Positions 8,107 to 17,098 of a DNA stretch of 64,000 nt are shown piece by piece. Position numbers and translations under genes: made by a program. Below the pieces are notes generated by a model, which saw only the letters and a list, made by a program, of their open reading frames with translations, had not been told where the DNA came from and searched no databases. This stretch comes from Escherichia ruysiae (GTDB lineage: Bacteria; Pseudomonadota; Gammaproteobacteria; Enterobacterales; Enterobacteriaceae): assembly GCF_902498915.1 (NCBI RefSeq), contig NZ_CABVLQ010000001.1; one strand, given 5' to 3'. Each line of letters begins with the position of its first letter. Position 1 is the stretch's first letter.

Positions 8107-9333
8107 TTACTTCCGTTGCGCCGTTAACTCGGCAATACGCACGATCACCTGCACCGCTTTTTCCATTCCTTCCAGGGTCACAAACTCATGTTTACCATGA
8201 TAGTTGTAACCGCCAGTGAACAGGTTCGGGCACGGTAATCCCATAAACGACAACTGCGCGCCGTCGGTGCCGCCACGGATCGGCTTCAGATCCGGTTCAA
8301 TATCACAATCGCGCATCGCCTGCTGGGCGATATCGAGAATATGCGGATGATCCACAATTTTCTCGCGCATGTTGTAGTAACTGTCTTCAATCACCAGTTC
8401 AATGTAGCAATCAGGGTGCAGCCCTTTGCCCACTTTCTTGGCAATCTCCATCATCTTACGTTTACGCGCTTCAAACTGTTTACGATCGAAATCACGAATG
8501 ATGTAGTGCATATCGGCGCGCTCAACGGTGCCTTTCATGCTCGTCAGGTGATAAAAACCTTCATAACCTTCGGTAGTTTCTGGGCTTTCATCCGCCGGAA
8601 CTTCTGCATGAATGCGTGCAGCCAGCGATAGCGCGTTAACCATCACGCCTTTTGCCGAGCCAGGGTGAACGTTGTTACCGACAATTTTGATATTCACCGA
8701 TGCGGCGTTGAAGTTTTCAAACTCCAGTTCGCCTACGCCACCACCATCGACGGTGTAAGCCCAACGAGCATCAAAGGCATCAACATCAAAGTGTTTCGCC
8801 CCTTTCCCCACTTCTTCATCTGGCGTAAAGGCGACGCGAATATCGCCATGCGGAATGTTTTTCTGCTGCAATACCGCCAGCGCGGTCATAATTTCCGCAA
8901 TACCGGCTTTATCGTCAGCGCCCAATAGCGTTTTGCCATCGGTGGTGATCAGCGTCTGCCCCAGCAATTGATGCAGAACCGGGAACATCACTGGTGACAA
9001 GACTTCGTCGCCAATACCCAGCGCGATGTCGCCACCACGATAGTTTTCAACAATTTGCGGATTTACATTTTTACCGCTGCAATCCGGAGAGGTATCCACA
9101 TGAGAAATAAAACCAATCGCCGGGATATCGCCAGGAACGTTAGCCGGTAACGTCGCCATTAGCGTTCCTTTCTCACTTAAGGTCACATTGATAAGCCCCA
9201 TCTCTTCGAGCTGATCTTTCAACAAATGCAATAACTTCCACTGACCTTCCGTGCTGGGAACCTGTCTCACTCCCGCTTTTGATTGGGTATCCAGAGACAC
9301 GTAGTTCAAAAAACGCTCAAGTAGTTTATCCAT
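8107..9333 (-). CDS. pepT: peptidase T (tripeptide aminopeptidase)
   Basis: A 408-residue di-zinc M20-family aminopeptidase that removes N-terminal residues from tripeptides in the cytoplasm. Metal and catalytic motifs are intact: SHVDTSPD, GADDKAG, PDEEVGKGA, VDGGGVGE, and the C-terminal NYHGKHEF with the last His ligand. I chose the ATG at 9333 (MDKLLERFLNYV) rather than the upstream in-frame ATG because it gives the usual length. It is convergent with roxA and divergent from potA. Confidence 0.97.
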   Translation of the reverse strand: MDKLLERFLNYVSLDTQSKAGVRQVPSTEGQWKLLHLLKDQLEEMGLINVTLSEKGTLMATLPANVPGDIPAIGFISHVDTSPDCSGKNVNPQIVENYRGGDIALGIGDEVLSPVMFPVLHQLLGQTLITTDGKTLLGADDKAGIAEIMTALAVLQQKNIPHGDIRVAFTPDEEVGKGAKHFDVDAFDARWAYTVDGGGVGELEFENFNAASVNIKIVGNNVHPGSAKGVMVNALSLAARIHAEVPADESPETTEGYEGFYHLTSMKGTVERADMHYIIRDFDRKQFEARKRKMMEIAKKVGKGLHPDCYIELVIEDSYYNMREKIVDHPHILDIAQQAMRDCDIEPDLKPIRGGTDGAQLSFMGLPCPNLFTGGYNYHGKHEFVTLEGMEKAVQVIVRIAELTAQRK

Positions 9334-9582
9334 GTAGTCACCCTCACTTTTCGTGACAACATTATTAAGAAGCAAGAAAAGACAAATATTGCGTCAGGTC
9401 ACTTTTACCCCTGCAAGCGGGAATATTTATCAACATTACCTTAATCAATATAAAGCTAAGCCAGTAATTCACAACAAGGATTGGCGATTCCGATGGTTTG
9501 CCGTAGAATTACCGCCCTCATTAAGAGTCACCAAGGTGGTTAACCACAAACCCCGCATCGGTAAGCCATCCGTTGCGTTTAC

Positions 9583-10719
9583 ATGGGACAGAGTAAAAAA
9601 TTGAATAAACAACCGAGTTCGCTTTCACCGCTGGTGCAATTGGCGGGAATTCGCAAATGCTTTGATGGTAAAGAAGTCATTCCCCAGCTTGATCTGACTA
9701 TCAACAATGGCGAGTTCCTCACGCTGCTTGGCCCTTCTGGCTGCGGTAAAACAACCGTTCTTCGCCTGATTGCGGGTCTGGAAACTGTTGATTCCGGGCG
9801 CATCATGCTGGATAACGAGGACATCACCCACGTTCCGGCGGAAAACCGCTATGTGAACACCGTTTTCCAAAGCTACGCGTTATTCCCCCACATGACCGTA
9901 TTCGAAAATGTGGCCTTTGGGTTGCGTATGCAAAAAACCCCCGCTGCTGAAATTACGCCTCGCGTGATGGAAGCCCTGCGGATGGTACAACTGGAAACCT
10001 TCGCTCAACGCAAACCGCATCAACTCTCTGGCGGTCAGCAGCAACGCGTGGCCATTGCCCGCGCAGTGGTTAACAAGCCTCGTCTGTTGTTGCTTGATGA
10101 ATCGCTTTCCGCGCTGGATTACAAACTGCGCAAACAGATGCAGAACGAGTTAAAAGCGTTACAGCGAAAACTTGGCATTACTTTCGTCTTCGTTACCCAC
10201 GACCAAGAAGAGGCACTCACTATGTCTGACCGGATTGTGGTGATGCGCGATGGTCGCATTGAACAAGACGGCACACCACGTGAAATCTACGAAGAACCCA
10301 AAAACCTGTTTGTTGCCGGATTCATTGGCGAAATCAATATGTTTAACGCCACGGTGATCGAACGTCTCGACGAGCAACGCGTACGCGCCAACGTTGAAGG
10401 CCGCGAGTGTAATATCTACGTTAACTTCGCCGTTGAACCTGGGCAAAAACTGCATGTTCTGTTACGCCCGGAAGACTTACGCGTTGACGAAATCAACGAT
10501 GATAACCACGTCGAAGGGCTGATTGGTTACGTTCGCGAGCGTAACTACAAAGGCATGACGCTGGAGTCGGTTGTCGAACTGGAAAATGGCAAGATGGTGA
10601 TGGTCAGCGAATTCTTCAACGAAGACGATCCTGACTTTGACCACTCACTCGACCAGAAAATGGCCATTAATTGGGTAGAAAGCTGGGAGGTCGTACTGGC
10701 TGATGAAGAACACAAGTAA
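9583..10719 (+). CDS. potA: spermidine/putrescine ABC transporter ATP-binding protein PotA
   Basis: A 378-residue ATPase that energises polyamine import. Walker A is GPSGCGKT near 50-57, the ABC signature LSGGQQQR near 147-154, Walker B LLLLDES, followed by the H-loop VTHDQEE. A C-terminal regulatory TOBE domain starts at about 250. The stop overlaps the potB start by 17 bases. It is the first gene of the four-gene operon potABCD and is divergent from pepT, with 249 bases between that hold both promoters. Confidence 0.98.
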   Translation: MGQSKKLNKQPSSLSPLVQLAGIRKCFDGKEVIPQLDLTINNGEFLTLLGPSGCGKTTVLRLIAGLETVDSGRIMLDNEDITHVPAENRYVNTVFQSYALFPHMTVFENVAFGLRMQKTPAAEITPRVMEALRMVQLETFAQRKPHQLSGGQQQRVAIARAVVNKPRLLLLDESLSALDYKLRKQMQNELKALQRKLGITFVFVTHDQEEALTMSDRIVVMRDGRIEQDGTPREIYEEPKNLFVAGFIGEINMFNATVIERLDEQRVRANVEGRECNIYVNFAVEPGQKLHVLLRPEDLRVDEINDDNHVEGLIGYVRERNYKGMTLESVVELENGKMVMVSEFFNEDDPDFDHSLDQKMAINWVESWEVVLADEEHK

Positions 10720-11560
10720 GTTCCAGAATGTAGTGATTGTCACTATCGTCGGTTGGCTTGTGTTGTTTGTCTTTCTGCCCAACCTGATGATCATTGGCAC
10801 CAGCTTTTTGACCCGCGACGACGCGAGTTTCGTCAAAATGGTCTTTACGCTGGATAACTACACACGTCTGCTCGATCCGCTCTATTTTGAAGTGCTCGTG
10901 CACTCACTGAATATGGCGCTGATCGCCACTCTCGCCTGCCTGGTGCTGGGCTACCCGTTTGCCTGGTTTCTGGCAAAACTGCCGCATAAAGTGCGACCGC
11001 TGCTGCTGTTTCTGCTGATTGTTCCGTTCTGGACAAACTCGCTGATTCGTATCTACGGGCTAAAAATTTTCCTCAGCACCAAAGGCTATCTCAACGAGTT
11101 CCTGCTGTGGCTGGGCGTTATTGATACCCCAATTCGCATCATGTTCACCCCCAGCGCGGTGATTATCGGTCTGGTTTACATTCTGCTGCCGTTTATGGTG
11201 ATGCCACTCTATTCCAGTATTGAAAAACTGGATAAACCTTTACTGGAAGCGGCGCGCGATCTCGGTGCCAGCAAATTGCAGACTTTTATCCGTATTATTA
11301 TTCCGCTGACGATGCCGGGAATTATTGCCGGATGTCTGCTGGTGATGCTGCCAGCTATGGGCTTGTTCTATGTATCCGACCTGATGGGTGGTGCGAAAAA
11401 CCTGCTGATCGGTAACGTCATCAAGGTTCAGTTCCTTAATATTCGCGACTGGCCGTTTGGCGCCGCCACCAGCATTACGCTGACTATCGTAATGGGCCTG
11501 ATGTTGCTGGTTTACTGGCGCGCTTCTCGTTTGCTGAATAAGAAGGTGGAACTCGAATGA
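10703..11560 (+). CDS. potB: spermidine/putrescine ABC transporter permease PotB
   Basis: A 285-residue inner-membrane permease with about six hydrophobic segments. The EAA loop (LLEAARDLGASKLQTF) that contacts the ATPase is near 188-203. ATG 10703 lies inside the potA 3' end, 12 bases after GGGAGG. A shorter 275-residue form starting at GTG 10733 (VIVTIVGW), after the potA stop, is also used in some annotations. The stop overlaps potC by 4 bases (ATGA). Confidence 0.95.
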   Translation: MKNTSKFQNVVIVTIVGWLVLFVFLPNLMIIGTSFLTRDDASFVKMVFTLDNYTRLLDPLYFEVLVHSLNMALIATLACLVLGYPFAWFLAKLPHKVRPLLLFLLIVPFWTNSLIRIYGLKIFLSTKGYLNEFLLWLGVIDTPIRIMFTPSAVIIGLVYILLPFMVMPLYSSIEKLDKPLLEAARDLGASKLQTFIRIIIPLTMPGIIAGCLLVMLPAMGLFYVSDLMGGAKNLLIGNVIKVQFLNIRDWPFGAATSITLTIVMGLMLLVYWRASRLLNKKVELE

Positions 11561-12351
11561 TCGGTCGACTGCTTCGCGGCGGTTTTATGACCGCTATCTA
11601 CGCGTACCTGTATATCCCAATCATTATTTTGATTGTGAACTCCTTTAACAGCTCGCGCTTTGGCATCAACTGGCAGGGTTTTACCACCAAATGGTATAGC
11701 CTGCTGATGAACAACGACAGCCTGTTACAGGCAGCGCAGCATTCACTAACAATGGCGGTGTTTTCGGCGACGTTTGCTACGCTTATCGGTTCACTGACGG
11801 CAGTTGCACTGTACCGTTATCGCTTTCGTGGTAAGCCGTTCGTTAGCGGAATGCTGTTTGTGGTGATGATGTCACCAGATATCGTGATGGCGATTTCGCT
11901 GCTGGTGCTGTTTATGCTGCTGGGTATTCAGCTTGGCTTCTGGTCGCTGCTGTTCTCGCATATCACCTTCTGCCTGCCATTTGTGGTGGTGACAGTGTAT
12001 TCGCGCCTGAAAGGTTTTGATGTGCGGATGCTGGAAGCGGCGAAAGATCTCGGCGCCAGCGAATTTACCATTCTACGGAAAATCATTTTGCCACTGGCAA
12101 TGCCAGCTGTGGCTGCGGGCTGGGTGCTAAGCTTTACCCTGTCGATGGACGATGTGGTAGTTTCGTCGTTTGTCACCGGACCGAGCTATGAAATTCTGCC
12201 GTTAAAAATTTATTCGATGGTCAAAGTCGGCGTATCGCCGGAAGTTAACGCGCTGGCAACCATATTACTGGTGCTGTCGCTGGTAATGGTAATTGCCAGC
12301 CAGCTTATTGCTCGTGATAAAACGAAAGGTAACACAGGGGACGTTAAATGA
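11557..12351 (+). CDS. potC: spermidine/putrescine ABC transporter permease PotC
   Basis: A 264-residue inner-membrane partner of PotB with about six membrane segments. The EAA loop is MLEAAKDLGASEFTIL near 158-173. Four-base overlaps with potB upstream and potD downstream (ATGA) imply coupled translation of the whole transporter. Length and sequence match the family. Confidence 0.97.
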   Translation: MIGRLLRGGFMTAIYAYLYIPIIILIVNSFNSSRFGINWQGFTTKWYSLLMNNDSLLQAAQHSLTMAVFSATFATLIGSLTAVALYRYRFRGKPFVSGMLFVVMMSPDIVMAISLLVLFMLLGIQLGFWSLLFSHITFCLPFVVVTVYSRLKGFDVRMLEAAKDLGASEFTILRKIILPLAMPAVAAGWVLSFTLSMDDVVVSSFVTGPSYEILPLKIYSMVKVGVSPEVNALATILLVLSLVMVIASQLIARDKTKGNTGDVK

Positions 12352-13394
12352 AAAAATGGTCACGCCACCTGCTCGCGGCGGGTGCTCTGGCACTGGGCAT
12401 GAGCGCCGCTCACGCCGATGACAACAACACGCTGTATTTCTACAACTGGACCGAGTACGTGCCGCCAGGACTGCTTGAACAGTTCACCAAAGAAACCGGT
12501 ATTAAGGTTATCTATTCGACTTACGAGTCGAACGAAACCATGTATGCCAAGCTGAAAACGTACAAAGACGGTGCCTATGACCTGGTGGTTCCTTCAACCT
12601 ATTACGTCGATAAAATGCGTAAAGAAGGGATGATCCAGAAGATCGACAAGTCGAAGTTAACGAACTTCAGCAATCTCGATCCAGACATGCTCAACAAGCC
12701 TTTTGACCCGAATAACGACTACTCCATTCCGTATATCTGGGGTGCGACGGCGATTGGCGTTAACGGTGATGCGGTGGATCCGAAATCCGTTACCAGCTGG
12801 GCCGATCTGTGGAAGCCTGAGTACAAAGGCAGCCTGCTGCTGACCGACGATGCCCGTGAAGTGTTCCAGATGGCGCTGCGTAAGCTGGGCTATTCCGGTA
12901 ACACCACCGATCCGAAAGAGATTGAAGCTGCATATAACGAGCTGAAAAAACTGATGCCAAACGTCGCAGCGTTTAACTCCGATAACCCGGCTAACCCGTA
13001 CATGGAAGGCGAAGTTAACCTCGGCATGATCTGGAACGGTTCTGCTTTCGTTGCGCGCCAGGCGGGTACGCCAATTGACGTGGTGTGGCCGAAAGAAGGC
13101 GGCATTTTCTGGATGGACAGCCTGGCGATCCCGGCAAATGCCAAAAACAAAGAAGGCGCGCTGAAATTGATCAACTTCCTGCTGCGCCCGGATGTGGCAA
13201 AACAGGTTGCCGAAACTATCGGTTATCCAACGCCAAACCTTGCGGCGCGTAAGCTGTTAAGCCCGGAAGTAGCGAACGATAAAACGCTCTACCCGGATGC
13301 TGAAACCATTAAAAATGGTGAATGGCAGAATGACGTTGGCGCAGCCAGCAGCATTTATGAAGAGTATTATCAGAAGCTGAAAGCAGGACGTTAA
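12348..13394 (+). CDS. potD: spermidine/putrescine periplasmic binding protein PotD
   Basis: A 348-residue secreted solute receptor. A Sec signal peptide (MKKWSRHLLAAGALALGMSAAHA) ends at residue 23. The mature protein is a two-lobed periplasmic binding protein starting DDNNTLYFYNWTEYVP. It captures spermidine, and putrescine more weakly, for delivery to PotBC. A strong intrinsic terminator follows the stop and ends the operon. Confidence 0.97.
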   Translation: MKKWSRHLLAAGALALGMSAAHADDNNTLYFYNWTEYVPPGLLEQFTKETGIKVIYSTYESNETMYAKLKTYKDGAYDLVVPSTYYVDKMRKEGMIQKIDKSKLTNFSNLDPDMLNKPFDPNNDYSIPYIWGATAIGVNGDAVDPKSVTSWADLWKPEYKGSLLLTDDAREVFQMALRKLGYSGNTTDPKEIEAAYNELKKLMPNVAAFNSDNPANPYMEGEVNLGMIWNGSAFVARQAGTPIDVVWPKEGGIFWMDSLAIPANAKNKEGALKLINFLLRPDVAKQVAETIGYPTPNLAARKLLSPEVANDKTLYPDAETIKNGEWQNDVGAASSIYEEYYQKLKAGR

Positions 13395-13401
13395 TTCAGC
13401 A

Positions 13402-13436
13402 AACGGGCGGTGGTATTACCGCCCGTTTTTTATTTA
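13402..13436 (+). terminator. potABCD intrinsic terminator
   Basis: AACGGGCGGT and ACCGCCCGTT pair with a 6-base loop, followed by a T-rich run (TTTTTTATTT). This is a textbook rho-independent terminator 8 bases after the potD stop. Confidence 0.9.
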
Positions 13437-13451
13437 GCAAGGATGTGGCTA

Positions 13452-13913
13452 ATGAGTCAGGACAGTAAAGTGTTATCCCGCGCTTTTCTCGGTATCGGTC
13501 TGATATTGCTCGTTATTTCTGCAATTATCTTTTATTACCATTTTACTTTTACCAAAAGCGCGGTTCATACAGAAGGAATCATTGTTGATGCCGTCTGGTA
13601 CAACAATCATTCAAACGACGTCGGTGATAATGGTTCCTGGTATCCAGTGGTTGCCTTTCGCCCTACACCAGATTACACGCTAATTTTTAATTCAAATATT
13701 GGTAGTGATTTTTATGAAGATAGCGAAGGTGACAAAGTCAATGTCTATTATCCGCCAGGGCATCCAGAAGAAGCCGAAATAAACAATCCCTGGGTTAATT
13801 TTTTTGAATGGGGCTTTGTTGGCATAGCAGGCATTATTTTCGGTGGTATCGGTCTAATAATCATGGTCCCCTCCTCTAAAAAATCACGCAGGAACAGGAA
13901 GTCCCGCCCATGA
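13452..13913 (+). CDS. ymfA: DUF3592-type inner-membrane protein YmfA
   Basis: A 153-residue protein of unknown function. There are two hydrophobic segments, at about 10-30 and 118-142, with a ~85-residue segment between them and a basic C-terminal tail (KKSRRNRKSRP). ATG 13452 follows AAGGA by 9 bases and gives the usual length; an in-frame upstream ATG exists but starts inside the potD terminator. The stop overlaps an ATG in ATGA, the coupling signal to a downstream gene (ycfZ in K-12) that is deleted here. Confidence 0.85.
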   Translation: MSQDSKVLSRAFLGIGLILLVISAIIFYYHFTFTKSAVHTEGIIVDAVWYNNHSNDVGDNGSWYPVVAFRPTPDYTLIFNSNIGSDFYEDSEGDKVNVYYPPGHPEEAEINNPWVNFFEWGFVGIAGIIFGGIGLIIMVPSSKKSRRNRKSRP

Positions 13914-13951
13914 AAAAATTCATACGAGTAAAAGTTAAAAGAGGCCGATAA
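13910..13951 (+). pseudogene. 13-codon 5' remnant of deleted ycfZ
   Basis: The ATG at 13910 overlaps the ymfA stop (ATGA) and encodes MKKFIRVKVKRGR before a stop at 13949-13951. In K-12 the next gene here is ycfZ, a ~260-residue membrane protein whose start I remember as MKKFIRV. Here the match ends after about seven residues and the sequence runs into a BIME. I read this as the stump left by a deletion. The comparison is from memory. Confidence 0.55.
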
Positions 13952-13967
13952 AGTGCGCGTGTATTAT

Positions 13968-14064
13968 GCCGGATGCGGCGTTAACGCCTTATCAGGCCTA
14001 CAAAACCCGCAAATTCAATTAATTGCGCCCTATCGTAGGCCTGATAAGCGTAGCGCATCAGGCT
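13968..14064. repeat. BIME (paired REP elements) between ymfA and cobB
   Basis: Begins GCCGGATGCGGCGTTAACGC, continues CTTATCAGGCCTAC, and returns in inverted form as GTAGGCCTGATAAGCG...CGCATCAGGC. These are the alternating REP units of a BIME. It abuts the cobB stop on one side and the ycfZ remnant on the other, so it probably marks the deletion junction. Confidence 0.85.
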
Positions 14065-14076
14065 ATTACTCCTGAT

Positions 14077-14898
14077 TTATAATCCCTTCAGCAACTTTTC
14101 AACAAACTCTGGCACCACCAGGCTTGCCGGGCCGTAATATTTCTCGGCAAATTCGTTACCAACCTGGCTCGGCTCAAGATTGAGTTCCACGGTGTGCGCG
14201 CCATGCAATTTTGCTTCATGAACAAAACCGGCCGCCGGATAAACATGCCCGGATGTGCCAATGGCAATGAAAATATCCGCCATCGCCAGTGCCATATAAA
14301 TTTCATCCATGCCAAGCGGCATTTCGCCAAACCACACCACGTGCGGGCGCAGCGGAGCCGGAAACTGGCAGCAATGACATTTATCTTCTGGCGTAACATC
14401 ACCAGTCCAGTCGAGAACCTGCCCGCTTTGCGAACAACGTACTTTCAGCAATTCTCCATGCATATGAATCACATTGGTATTGCCTGCGCGTTCATGCAGG
14501 TTATCGATATTCTGCGTCACCAGCAAAAAGCGGTCGCCGAGGGCATCTTGCAGTTTAGCCAGCGCAAGATGCGCGGCGTTAGGCTGTATTTCTGGCTGCT
14601 GTAACTGTCGGCGACGAGCGTTATAAAACGCTTGCACCAGTTCAGGGTCGCGATCAAAGCCCTCTGGCGTCGCAACATCTTCAACACGATGTTCTTCCCA
14701 CAGGCCATCTGCGGCGCGAAAGGTACGAATACCTGATTCCGCAGAAATACCAGCCCCTGTCAGTACGAGTACTCTTGGTTTTTCCATTGCTTCCGACACC
14801 ACTTTATCTCTGAAAAAAATACGCTGACGTAAACGCTCGCGCAGGCGGCGTTTATTTTTACGAAAACGACTTAACCGATGACCCCGACGCGACAGCAT
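14077..14898 (-). CDS. cobB: NAD-dependent protein deacylase (sirtuin) CobB
   Basis: A 273-residue class III sirtuin that removes acetyl and succinyl groups from lysines, including on acetyl-CoA synthetase. The NAD-binding motif GAGISAESGIRTFR, TQNIDNLHERAG, the catalytic HMHGE histidine, zinc cysteines (CSQSG and CHCC) and GTSGHVYPAAGF are all present. The Arg-rich N-terminal extension (MLSRRGHRLSRFRK) is that of the long isoform. An internal ATG (MEKPRVLVLTG) starts the short, broadly conserved form. The C-terminus stops at EKLLKGL, about six residues shorter than the K-12 protein I remember, right beside the BIME. Confidence 0.95.
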   Translation of the reverse strand: MLSRRGHRLSRFRKNKRRLRERLRQRIFFRDKVVSEAMEKPRVLVLTGAGISAESGIRTFRAADGLWEEHRVEDVATPEGFDRDPELVQAFYNARRRQLQQPEIQPNAAHLALAKLQDALGDRFLLVTQNIDNLHERAGNTNVIHMHGELLKVRCSQSGQVLDWTGDVTPEDKCHCCQFPAPLRPHVVWFGEMPLGMDEIYMALAMADIFIAIGTSGHVYPAAGFVHEAKLHGAHTVELNLEPSQVGNEFAEKYYGPASLVVPEFVEKLLKGL

Positions 14899-14913
14899 AG
14901 CAACCTCTGTTGT

Positions 14914-15825
14914 TTAATCGGTTAGATGTAGGAAGGCAGCTCCACGCATTCCGCCTGCATCACCGTGGCGCGCGCGTTCAATGCGCGGAACACGAGCTAC
15001 AGGTAAGAGATGACGAGGCAGCCTGTCCGCCAGTTGCGTTGTGATTGCCGGGAAATTGGATAAACCACCGCCAATGACCACCAGATCAGGGTCAATAATG
15101 GTCAGGATGTTTCCCAGACAAACCGCTAATAGATCCAGATAACGCTCAACATGCGCCCTTGCCTGCTCATCGCCTTGATCATAAAGCGCAATAATTTCGG
15201 GAGCCTGCAACGGTTGATGATAATAGTGTTGATACAGCCACGCAAAACCGCGACCAGACAGATAATTTTCAATGCAGCCATGCTGACCACAGCCGCAGCG
15301 GCGTAATGGGAAATCAAGCCCCATCATGGTTAACGCATCGACCGGCAGACGCATATGACCAAACTCGCCGGTAATATAGCTTTTACCCGTCACCGCTTTA
15401 CCGTTAAACACCAGTCCACCGCCAACGCCGGTGCCGAGAATTAACCCCATCACCAGCGGATATTGGGTAAATTCATCATCCCAGGCTTCAGAAAGGGCAA
15501 AACAGTTCGCGTCATTATCAAGTCGCACATCGCGCTCAAGACGTGCGCTCAGGTCGGCACGCAGCGGTTTACCGCTGGCAGCGGGGACATTGGCGGCATA
15601 CAGCGTGCCATCTTCTGTTTCCGGCATTCCCGGAATACCGATGCCGACAGAACCTTTACAGCCAAAACGCTGATCGGCTTCGACGACCAGCTCGCACACT
15701 GCATCTAAAAATGCGTCATAGCTGTTACGCGGTGTCGGCACCCGCTTTTCCCACTGCAACTGCCGACTGCTATCAAATACGCCAAGCGCAATTTTTGTTC
15801 CACCAATATCAAACCCGTAATACAT
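14914..15825 (-). CDS. nagK: N-acetyl-D-glucosamine kinase NagK
   Basis: A 303-residue ROK-family kinase that phosphorylates GlcNAc released during murein recycling. The ATP-binding DIGGTK is at residues 6-11, with GTGVGGG and the zinc motif CGCGQHGCIENYLSGRG. ATG 15825 (MYYGFDIGGTK) gives the usual length; the open frame extends further upstream. It lies 28 bases downstream of lolE and 15 bases upstream of cobB, all on the minus strand. It pairs functionally with nagZ (29315-30340), which liberates GlcNAc from muropeptides. Confidence 0.97.
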   Translation of the reverse strand: MYYGFDIGGTKIALGVFDSSRQLQWEKRVPTPRNSYDAFLDAVCELVVEADQRFGCKGSVGIGIPGMPETEDGTLYAANVPAASGKPLRADLSARLERDVRLDNDANCFALSEAWDDEFTQYPLVMGLILGTGVGGGLVFNGKAVTGKSYITGEFGHMRLPVDALTMMGLDFPLRRCGCGQHGCIENYLSGRGFAWLYQHYYHQPLQAPEIIALYDQGDEQARAHVERYLDLLAVCLGNILTIIDPDLVVIGGGLSNFPAITTQLADRLPRHLLPVARVPRIERARHGDAGGMRGAAFLHLTD

Positions 15826-15853
15826 TGCCGCTCCTTGTTTTAATGTACTGCCT

Positions 15854-17098
15854 TTACTGGCCGCTAAGGACTCGCGCAGGGTCAATATTGCTGGCGCGCC
15901 GCGCCGGATACCAACTTGCCAAAAGACTCAGCAACAATGCTGTGACCAGTACGTAGAAGACATCCAGCCAGTGCAATTCCGATGGCAGGAAGTCAATAAA
16001 ATAGATATCGCTGGAGAGGAACTGATGACCGATCAGCTTTTCAATCCACTCGATGATCGGAGTAAGTTGCAGCGAAACCACTACGCCGATAATCACACCA
16101 CACAAGCTGCCGAACAACCCTGCCAGTAATCCATACCAGACAAAAATGGCGCGAATTAAACCGTCTTTCGCGCCCAGCGTTCTTAATACTGCGATATCGC
16201 CACTCTTGTCTTTTACCGCCATCACTAAAGTGGAGACGATGTTGAAACAGGCCACGCCAATCACCAGTACCATCGCCAGATACATAATGGCGCGGATCAT
16301 CTGGATATCACGATACATATAGCCGTAAGTGCCGATCCAGCTCTTGATATAAACATAGCTATTGGTCACTTCGCCCGCGTCACGCACCAGTTTGTTGGCG
16401 TTAAATACATCCGTCATTTTAAGGGCAATACCTGACACACTGGAACCCATATCAAGATATTGTTGGGCATCCGCCAGCGGGATCATGGCAAAACTGTGAT
16501 CGAGTTGACCGCTCAGCTGCAAAATTCCGGCAATTTGCAAGCGCACACGTTTTGGCTGCATCAGTTTATGCTCGGGATTCGAATTTGGGATCATGATCGA
16601 CACCCAATCGCCCTGCTTCACTTTTAACGCATCCGCTACGCCTTTGCCGATAATAATCTGCTGCTCACCGGCTTTAAAATTGTTCCAGGCATCACCCTGA
16701 ACAAACGAGGGCAGCGCACTTAGGCGCTGTTCCTGTTGCGGATCAACCCCTTTAACCTGAAGCGCGCGCAGATTTGCTCCGCTTTCCACCAGCCCCGTGA
16801 AATTGATATACGGCGCAGCAGCGGCAATACCTGGCACTTTTTGCACGTTATCCAGTGCTTCCTGCCAGTTAGTCCACGGCTGATCCACTGCTTCAATTTC
16901 GCCATGCGGTACTACCGCCAGAATGCGGTTATTCAGTTCACGTTCAAAGCCGTTCATCGCGCTTAAGCCGACGATCAATACCGCCACGCCAAGTGCAATG
17001 CCAATGGTAGAAATGACGGAGATCAGCGACACCATGCCGCCACGCCGCCGTCCGCGACTAAAACGCAGACCAATTAATAACGATAAAGGCATCGCCAT
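15854..17098 (-). CDS. lolE: lipoprotein-releasing complex membrane subunit LolE
   Basis: A 414-residue inner-membrane protein of the FtsX/MacB superfamily. TM1 is at about 25-47, followed by a large periplasmic domain (~48-270) and three C-terminal TMs. With LolC and LolD it extracts outer-membrane lipoproteins and hands them to LolA. The start overlaps the lolD stop by one base. It shares the MNGFERELxNxIL motif with LolC. Last gene of lolCDE. Confidence 0.97.
   Translation of the reverse strand: MAMPLSLLIGLRFSRGRRRGGMVSLISVISTIGIALGVAVLIVGLSAMNGFERELNNRILAVVPHGEIEAVDQPWTNWQEALDNVQKVPGIAAAAPYINFTGLVESGANLRALQVKGVDPQQEQRLSALPSFVQGDAWNNFKAGEQQIIIGKGVADALKVKQGDWVSIMIPNSNPEHKLMQPKRVRLQIAGILQLSGQLDHSFAMIPLADAQQYLDMGSSVSGIALKMTDVFNANKLVRDAGEVTNSYVYIKSWIGTYGYMYRDIQMIRAIMYLAMVLVIGVACFNIVSTLVMAVKDKSGDIAVLRTLGAKDGLIRAIFVWYGLLAGLFGSLCGVIIGVVVSLQLTPIIEWIEKLIGHQFLSSDIYFIDFLPSELHWLDVFYVLVTALLLSLLASWYPARRASNIDPARVLSGQ

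Noticed and set aside
9440..9454. FNR-like site between pepT and potA (ATTAC-CTTA-ATCAA)
   Set aside because: Only one half-site matches TTGAT/ATCAA; too weak to call even though pepT is anaerobically regulated in Salmonella.
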